Positions 29,629-34,782 of a stretch of DNA of 34,782 bases are shown in pieces; positions within the stretch are counted from its first letter, which is position 1, and each line of letters starts with the position of its first letter. Source of the stretch: an uncultured Actinomycetes bacterium. Lineage in GTDB: Bacteria; Actinomycetota; Acidimicrobiia; Acidimicrobiales; RAAP-2. The stretch spans positions 1 through 34,782 of the forward strand of contig CAIUMH010000111.1 in the NCBI GenBank assembly GCA_903900235.1, read 5' to 3'. The notes under the pieces were generated by a model. That model searched no databases. It saw nothing but the letters and a program-made list of their open reading frames with translations, and was not told the origin of the DNA. A program made the translations under genes and the position numbers.

Positions 29629-30258
29629 ATGGACGCCGACATCTTCCCCTTCCCCGACCCCACCGACCTGCTGGCCGACACCTGGCACCGCCGGCTCTGC
29701 ACCGTCACCGACTGGCTCGTCTTGTCCGGCGACCTCCACCAGGATCCCGAGCTCGCCGAGCTGCAGGTCGCCGGCTGGTCCGCGTGCGGCATCACCCACG
29801 TCATCGACGTGCGCGAGGAGTGGAGCGACGAGGACGTCGTCGCCCGGCATGCCCCTGAAGTCTCCTACCACCACCTCGGCACCCATGACTCCGGTCGCCG
29901 GCAGGCCGACGACTGGTTCGAGGCCGGCCTCGAGGCGGCCCGGGCCGCCCGGACTGATGACGAGTCCCGAGTCCTCGTCCACTGCCACATGGGCGTCAAC
30001 CGAGGGCCGTCGATGGGGTTCCGGCTGCTCCTCGAGGACGGATGGGAGCCCATCGCCGCCCTCGAGGCCATCCGGGTGGCCCGGCCCATCGCTGCGGTCC
30101 TCTACGCCGACGACGCGCTGCGCCACCACCTTGGCCGCATCGGGTCGGAGACCACCGAGGGGGCCCGCCAGCTCGCCGAGGTGGAGTCCTGGCTCGACGA
30201 CCACCCCATCGACGTCGAGGGCATCATCCGTCGCATCCACCGCACGGCCATCCGATGA
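29629..30258 (+). CDS. dual-specificity-type protein phosphatase
   Basis: A 209-residue protein with the Cys-phosphatase loop HCHMGVNRG (H118, C119, R125; HCx5R) and a likely general acid, D87 in GTHDSG. It forms a phosphocysteine intermediate and removes phosphate from proteins or another phospho-ester. Upstream, GITHVIDVREEW is the usual first strand of such phosphatases. The ATG at 29629 follows GAGAGGAG by 5 nt. The next gene starts inside its stop codon (ATGA), so the two are co-translated. Confidence 0.9.
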   Translation: MDADIFPFPDPTDLLADTWHRRLCTVTDWLVLSGDLHQDPELAELQVAGWSACGITHVIDVREEWSDEDVVARHAPEVSYHHLGTHDSGRRQADDWFEAGLEAARAARTDDESRVLVHCHMGVNRGPSMGFRLLLEDGWEPIAALEAIRVARPIAAVLYADDALRHHLGRIGSETTEGARQLAEVESWLDDHPIDVEGIIRRIHRTAIR

Positions 30259-30779
30259 TGCGCGACCACCGCGACGATCCGGACGCGACGACGCGCGCCG
30301 ACTGCTGTCGCCTGCTGGCCATGGTCGGCGAGCTGCATGCACGCGGCTACCAGCGGATCAGGGCCTGCCCAAGCCTCTCGGGCTCGGGCGGCTACTGGCG
30401 CTGCTCGATCACGGCGGCTGACAACGTGACGAGCTCGGGCGTCGTCATCGTCGACTTCGACCGCGGCGCCCACTACACGTCGGGCAGCGGGGACTGCTAC
30501 TTCGAGTGGTCCGATCTGGCCGGCGCCGATCCCGACGCCCTGGCCGACGCCTTCGTCGAGCGCTTCGGCGAGATCGCGGCGGCGGGCCGTGGAGCCGACC
30601 CGGACTACGCCGCCTGGTTCGCCGAGCTCCTCGGCCACGCCGGTCGAGGGCACTTCCCGATCGCTCTCGCCGACTTCAAGCTCCCCGCCGACCGACTCAC
30701 CTTCGTCGCCGGACCAGGAGTCGCCCACGAGGAGATCGTCATGCCGTTCCCGCAGCCGTCAGACCGGAGCATCATCTGA
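30255..30779 (+). CDS. conserved uncharacterised protein coupled to the phosphatase
   Basis: A 174-residue soluble protein. The pattern LLAMVGELHARGYQRIRACP, GGYWRCSIT and DYAAWFAELLGHAG resembles a conserved family of unknown function found in several phyla; that match is from memory. The ATG at 30255 (followed by a second ATG) overlaps the phosphatase stop by 4 nt. The close coupling suggests the two act on the same process, perhaps as enzyme and partner. It has no catalytic motif I can name. Confidence 0.75.
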   Translation: MMRDHRDDPDATTRADCCRLLAMVGELHARGYQRIRACPSLSGSGGYWRCSITAADNVTSSGVVIVDFDRGAHYTSGSGDCYFEWSDLAGADPDALADAFVERFGEIAAAGRGADPDYAAWFAELLGHAGRGHFPIALADFKLPADRLTFVAGPGVAHEEIVMPFPQPSDRSII

Positions 30780-30848
30780 GTCCACGGCGTCCGAGCTCGC
30801 CGACCGATGTGGGCTGACCCGCGAGGAGCCCTCATGTCGCACACCTTC

Positions 30849-30854
30849 TACACT
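30849..30854 (+). promoter_or_regulatory. -10 box TACACT of the Phd-VapC operon
   Basis: TACACT is followed by 6 nt and the ATG at 30861, without a ribosome site. It has the same leaderless geometry as the other TA modules. Confidence 0.55.
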
Positions 30855-30860
30855 TGGCCC

Positions 30861-31106
30861 ATGACCGCCGTGCCCTCCCGAGAGCTGCGCAACGACACCC
30901 GAGGGGTCCTTCGTCGAGCGGAGACCGGCGAGCCGATCGAGATCACGGTCGACGGTCGACCGGTGGCCGCGCTCGTCCCGCTCGTCGGGCAGCGTCGATG
31001 GATCTCCCGGGCTGATCTGACCCGCCTCCTCGACGGTGCCCAGGCCGATCACGGCCTGAGCGACGAGCTCCGGCGGCTCGTGCCCGACTCGACCGACGAC
31101 CTGTGA
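30861..31106 (+). CDS. Phd/YefM-family antitoxin
   Basis: An 81-residue protein with the Phd/YefM fold pattern: PSRELRNDTRGVLRRAETGE, then ITVDGRPVAALVPL, followed by a helical toxin-binding tail. It represses its own operon and neutralises VapC. The frame is open from 30807, but the ATG at 30861 begins at the first fold strand and lies 6 nt after TACACT. The toxin gene overlaps by 4 nt (GTGA). Confidence 0.9.
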   Translation: MTAVPSRELRNDTRGVLRRAETGEPIEITVDGRPVAALVPLVGQRRWISRADLTRLLDGAQADHGLSDELRRLVPDSTDDL

Positions 31107-31492
31107 CGACCCGCTGCATCGCTGACACCAGCGTCTTCATCGCCAATGAGTCAGGACGCCCCATCGACCCCGGGCTGCTTCCTGAGGAGGTCGGGATCTC
31201 GATCATCACCGCCGCCGAGCTCCGGGTCGGGGTGCTCGCCGCCACCGATCCCTCGATAAGGGCACGGCGCCTCGAGACGCTGGCACGAGCGCTGCACCTC
31301 GACCCGCTCCCCATCGACGCAGCGGTGGCGGCCGCCTGGGCCGAGCTGCGCATCGCCCTGCGCGACGTCGGCCGCTCCATGCCGCTGAACGAATCGTGGA
31401 TCGCGGCCACCGCCCTCGCTCACGACGCCGCCGTCCTCACTCAGGACGACGACTTCGCCGGCGTCCCCGGCCTCGCGGTGATCAGGGTCTGA
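31103..31492 (+). CDS. vapC: VapC-type PIN-domain toxin
   Basis: A 129-residue PIN ribonuclease. Asp8 (IADTSVFI), Glu39 (TAAELRVG) and the DDDF cluster (115-118) are the metal-binding acids. The third usual acid is in the variant NESWIAATAL (E97). VapC toxins cut tRNA or the sarcin-ricin loop of 23S rRNA. GTG 31103 overlaps the antitoxin stop. It faces the secreted-protein gene convergently, 64 nt away. Confidence 0.92.
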   Translation: MTTRCIADTSVFIANESGRPIDPGLLPEEVGISIITAAELRVGVLAATDPSIRARRLETLARALHLDPLPIDAAVAAAWAELRIALRDVGRSMPLNESWIAATALAHDAAVLTQDDDFAGVPGLAVIRV

Positions 31493-31556
31493 CCACCACC
31501 GCCCGATCGAACAGGGGCGACCGCGGCCTCGTCGGGCGCGGCCACCCCCCGCTCGG

Positions 31557-34500
31557 TCAGCCCGCTGCTGCGGCGAGGCCCACGTTGAAGTAGGTGCCGC
31601 CGCTGCCGGCGTCCGACAGCGTCCACTGGCTCCCATCGACCATGGTGCAGGTCAGGTCAGAGCAGGTGAAGCCGTAGGTGCCGATCGCCGAGCTCGGGAC
31701 CTGCTCAGGCTCCCAAGTCCAGGTCACGTTGTCGCCGTTCTGGGACTCGTTCCATCCCACCGGGATCGCGAGCCCGCTCTGGCTGCTCGCCTGGTTCGGC
31801 GCCCGCAGGCCGGTGACCCCCTGGTAGGACTGCCCCTTCTGGACGTACATGGTCGCGCCGCACGGCCCCAGGGAGGCGCTCGAGCTCGAGCCGCCACCGT
31901 CGGTTGGCACCCCGGTGGTGAACCAGGCCACGTTGGTCGAGCCACCGCAGCCGCTCGCCCCGTTGAAGGCGGCGTTTGTGCCCGAGTCGTTCCGGTCGTT
32001 CAGCCCGACCGAGTTGGCGCCGTTGTTGAGGCCCGGGTAGGAGCCTGTGCCGAAGAAGTAGTACTGCGAGTAGAGCCACGAGTAGCCGATCGCCGGATCG
32101 CTCCAGCCGATCGGGCAGTTCGCACCGGGGAAGCAGGTCGTCGTGTTGGTCACGGTCGCCCAGTTGCCGCAGTTGAGATACCAGGTGCCCGACTCGAGGC
32201 CCGCCGCGTTGCCGGTGTTCTGCACGGGCGGCGTGTACCAGCCCAGGGCGGCGTTGCCCGGGGTGCACATGAGCAGGTTGGCCTGCTCGATGCCGGTCAG
32301 GATGACCGATCCGCCCTGGCTCGTGTAGGGCTGCAGGACGTTGCCGGTGTAGGAGGCCTCATCGACCGGCCCGCCCTCGCCGGTCAGGAAGATCGGTGAG
32401 CATGGGTCGGCCGGCGGGGGCGCCGAGGCGCCGTCGGCCAGGTTGGCGGCGATGATCGTGGTGGCGCAGGCGTTGGCGTCATAGATCCCGGAGTACTGAT
32501 AGAGCGCACCGTTCGACTCCCACGTCGACCCACCGCTCGTGACAGCGGCCGGCAGGCTCGCCAGCGGGCTCGCTGGAGCTCCGGCGAGCGAGGGCAGGCC
32601 CGAGCCGAGCAGAGTGCCGTACGCGATCGGGCCGCTCGTGATGGTGTTGCCGGCGATGGTGCCCGAGGCCGTGGTCAGCGGGTAGGCCTGCGGGGAGATC
32701 GGCGCGTCGCTCTCGATGAACGAGAGCGCCGTGGCGTAGAGCTGGTTCACCCGCCACGAGTAGACACGGGAGAGCTGTTGCTGGGCCTGGTTGTAGATGG
32801 TGGTCTGCGCCGCGGTCGTCGTGGCCGGGCAGGTGCCGTCGGTCGTGGTCAGGCAGTAGCTGTAGAGGGTGCCCGGGACGCCGCCGAAGGACGAGATCAT
32901 CGTGCAGTCCTTGGCCTGACCCCAGGTGCAATCCGTCGTGGCGTGGTCGTAGTTCAGCTGGTTGACCATCGACTCGAGCGAGTACGCCTGCTGGAGCACG
33001 CCGAGCGAGTTCTGGAACTGCTCGGTGATGGCGTTGTTGTACTGGTCGAAGAGTGGCACCACGTTGGTGCCCTGGTTCCGATCGAGCTTGGCCGTGGCCT
33101 TGAGCTGCTGGGCCTCGGCGGCCCAGAGGTTGACCAGCGACGAGCTGAGGTTCGGGACCACCGCGCTCTTCGGACAGGCCGTCGTCGAGCACGCGGTGTC
33201 ATCCACCGCCGAGCCCGAGAGGCTGTTCAGGCTGGCCGGGAAGGTCGAGGCCGCCGTGGACAGCGACTCGGAGACGGCGGCGTCGAAGGGCTCGCCGGTG
33301 GCGGAGCCCGAGATGGTGGCGCCGGGGATGGCCGAGTAGTTCGACGACCAGAACCCGAGGTGCTCCATGGTCGTTCCGAAGATGCCGGGGCCACCGCTGG
33401 TCGACGGGGTGATCACGTCGAGGGCGTTGTTGTAGTTGGTCAGGTCGAGGTTGGTCTGGGCGTTCGCCCCGTCCACCATGGCCTGGTAGATCTGGTTCTG
33501 CTCGAGGGCGTAGTCGACCTGGAGGTTCTGGATCTGCCCCTCCTGGTCAGCGAGCTGGCCGTTGATCAGCGAGAACTCGGCTTGGATGCAGGCATCGCCC
33601 GCGTTGTCCCCCATCAGGCCGGTGGCCGCCCCGGCGGCGTTGGTGACCGCACCGAGCGCCGTGCCGACGACCGGGATGAAGTTGAGGAATCCGCTGGCGA
33701 TGTCAAGACTGGCCGAGGTCGTGCCCATCACCGAGCCACACCCGGTGTTCGAGCCCGCCGCGGCGATGCCTCGGTTCGGCCCCTGGGTCAGGACCGGGTT
33801 GGGCGAGAATGCCGCCTTGACGACCTTGCTCAGGACCGGCGATGCCTGGAGGAGAGAGGCTGCGGGGACGGAGACCGATGGGTCGAGGCTCACGGTCACG
33901 GTGCGACCCGCCGGGTCGGTGAAGCCAGGAGCAGGCAGGGTCGGGGTGTAGGCCCAGGAGCCGTTGCTCATGCCGATGGCGACGGCGAGGCCTCCGCCGT
34001 TGCGCTGCATGATCGCTGCCATCTTCCGGGCGACCGCCGCCGAGAGGGTGGTCTTCACCGAGATGTGGATCGCGCCGGTGCCGCCGCATCCACCCCGGTT
34101 GGGCGCGGTCGACTGGCAGCAGTGGCCGCACTGGAGCCCGCCGCCGTAGGAACCACCGGCATCAGTTCGGGCGCCCTCCGTAGGCGTATACGTGAAGGCA
34201 CCGGTGCTCGCCCCCAATCCCATTTGCTTCATGTTGTTCGAGGCGGTGAGCGTCCCTGCTGGGGCATCAAGGGACCAGCTCCCGCTTCTGCCCCGATGCG
34301 GTGAGAACCGCATGGACACCAGCGAGCTGGTGAGCGGGGAGGCGGCCTTGCCACCGAGAACCGGGACCACTGAGACCGAGATCCCATGGGCGAAGAGCCA
34401 CCTCGACCGAGTCCCGACACCGCCGGCACCGCCCTTGCCGCCCTTGCCGCCGGAGCCGCCGGTGCCGCCGTGGCCGGAAGTCGAGGCCGGCGCTGGGATG

Positions 34501-34685
34501 GTCTCCGTCACCGTAAAAGTGTCGGTATGGCCAGGGGCCGGGAGCGTCAGGATCATGGCGTTCCCCGGACCGTTGAAGATGGTGGCGGCCCCCGCCCCAA
34601 CCTCCGGCATGACCACCGCAGCCACCATCAGGGTGCTCATCACACACGACAGCCGAAGCAATGTCGAGATCCGGTGCTTCCTCAT
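31557..34685 (-). CDS. large secreted Gly/Ser/Thr-rich protein, unknown function
   Basis: A 1042-residue protein with a clear signal peptide (basic MRKHR, hydrophobic core, probable cleavage near residue 33 in GAGAAT). It has a collagen-like Gly-rich tract at ~71-89, a Cys-rich loop (CGHCC 186-190, C200), and a hydrophobic helical hairpin at ~327-357 (DIASGFLNFIPVVGTALGAV). A long helical region (~364-420) is next, followed by several hundred Ser/Thr/Asn/Gly/Tyr-rich residues with many paired Cys. There is no transmembrane anchor or sortase motif at the C-terminus. The central hydrophobic hairpin plus amphipathic helices recall alpha-pore-forming proteins, which is inference only. The ATG at 34685 follows GAAGGAGAA. 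The 15-nt leader element lies just upstream. Confidence 0.85.
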   Translation of the reverse strand: MRKHRISTLLRLSCVMSTLMVAAVVMPEVGAGAATIFNGPGNAMILTLPAPGHTDTFTVTETIPAPASTSGHGGTGGSGGKGGKGGAGGVGTRSRWLFAHGISVSVVPVLGGKAASPLTSSLVSMRFSPHRGRSGSWSLDAPAGTLTASNNMKQMGLGASTGAFTYTPTEGARTDAGGSYGGGLQCGHCCQSTAPNRGGCGGTGAIHISVKTTLSAAVARKMAAIMQRNGGGLAVAIGMSNGSWAYTPTLPAPGFTDPAGRTVTVSLDPSVSVPAASLLQASPVLSKVVKAAFSPNPVLTQGPNRGIAAAGSNTGCGSVMGTTSASLDIASGFLNFIPVVGTALGAVTNAAGAATGLMGDNAGDACIQAEFSLINGQLADQEGQIQNLQVDYALEQNQIYQAMVDGANAQTNLDLTNYNNALDVITPSTSGGPGIFGTTMEHLGFWSSNYSAIPGATISGSATGEPFDAAVSESLSTAASTFPASLNSLSGSAVDDTACSTTACPKSAVVPNLSSSLVNLWAAEAQQLKATAKLDRNQGTNVVPLFDQYNNAITEQFQNSLGVLQQAYSLESMVNQLNYDHATTDCTWGQAKDCTMISSFGGVPGTLYSYCLTTTDGTCPATTTAAQTTIYNQAQQQLSRVYSWRVNQLYATALSFIESDAPISPQAYPLTTASGTIAGNTITSGPIAYGTLLGSGLPSLAGAPASPLASLPAAVTSGGSTWESNGALYQYSGIYDANACATTIIAANLADGASAPPPADPCSPIFLTGEGGPVDEASYTGNVLQPYTSQGGSVILTGIEQANLLMCTPGNAALGWYTPPVQNTGNAAGLESGTWYLNCGNWATVTNTTTCFPGANCPIGWSDPAIGYSWLYSQYYFFGTGSYPGLNNGANSVGLNDRNDSGTNAAFNGASGCGGSTNVAWFTTGVPTDGGGSSSSASLGPCGATMYVQKGQSYQGVTGLRAPNQASSQSGLAIPVGWNESQNGDNVTWTWEPEQVPSSAIGTYGFTCSDLTCTMVDGSQWTLSDAGSGGTYFNVGLAAAAG

Positions 34686-34700
34686 GATGTTCTCCTTCGA

Positions 34701-34715
34701 TGGTGCTCGTGGATC
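34701..34715 (-). promoter_or_regulatory. 15-nt 5'-leader element, copy 2
   Basis: This is the same 15-mer as at 4838-4852 (minus strand GATCCACGAGCACCA), here ending 15 nt before ATG 34685, immediately upstream of the ribosome site. The rest of 34716-34782 includes AT-richer sequence (TATCTACGAT on the minus strand) that may hold the promoter. Confidence 0.5.
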
Positions 34716-34782
34716 AGTCACCGGTGGTTCTTCCATCGTAGATAGAAAGTCCAGCGATCCAGATCCAGACCCTAGCCTCCCC

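Noticed and set aside
32778-34304. 508-codon plus-strand ORF opposite the secreted protein
   Set aside because: It is a repetitive Gly/Arg/Val antisense frame. The minus-strand gene has a signal peptide and ribosome site.
34421-34470. Tandem DNA repeat or CRISPR-like array
   Set aside because: The near-repeats (CCGCCCTTG type) only encode the Gly-rich tract of the secreted protein. There are no spacers and no cas genes.

Overview
The window is high-GC, densely packed chromosomal DNA from an actinobacterium. The grounds are strong G/C bias at third codon positions, a Mycobacterium-like recC-recB-recD order, many ATGA/GTGA start-stop overlaps, and several genes whose start codon lies 6-7 nt after a TANNNT -10 box (leaderless transcripts). 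A class such as Acidimicrobiia fits, but that is inference. No rRNA, tRNA, insertion sequence, integrase or CRISPR array was seen.

Layout. 1-1546: N-terminus of a DEAD-box RNA helicase (minus), a small PH-like protein, and a ribbon-helix-helix/Doc toxin-antitoxin (TA) pair. 1664-4823 (minus): a four-helix membrane protein, a protein with two helix-hairpin-helix repeats resembling the RNA polymerase alpha C-terminal domain, a rho-independent terminator, and a coiled-coil protein with a PD-(D/E)XK nuclease-like core. 4824-9307: small uncharacterised genes, an epimerase remnant, a gene split by an in-frame TAG, a zinc-ribbon protein, and an AAA ATPase followed by a tiny coupled ORF. 9555-12269: a DUF6308-like gene behind a micro-ORF, and a three-gene overlapping operon of unknown function. 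12313-15871: a structured leader, a proteasome-like Ntn-hydrolase with a recognisable Thr/Asp/Lys triad, and a NERD-nuclease/UvrD-type helicase. 15889-16823 (minus): an XRE antitoxin/nucleotidyltransferase toxin pair. 16870-25744 (minus): the complete recCBD operon. 25988-27648: NAD salvage (pnuC-nadR). 27649-28262 (minus): HepT/MntA TA pair. 28358-31492: a cupin lipoprotein, a DUF1810 protein, a dual-specificity-type phosphatase with an overlapping partner, and a Phd/VapC TA pair. 31557-34685 (minus): a 1042-residue secreted protein.

How it works together. RecBCD handles double-strand ends. The NERD-helicase, the PD-(D/E)XK protein and four TA modules of different families give the window a nucleic-acid-processing and defence flavour, although most are single genes or small cassettes. 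All four TA modules start with the same leaderless promoter architecture, and two of them, whose antitoxins have unrelated folds, share an almost identical palindromic operator over the -10 box. The parts least explained by known families are the Ntn-hydrolase plus NERD-helicase pair (12893-15871), the 10699-12135 operon, and a 15-nt 5'-leader element shared by two distant genes.
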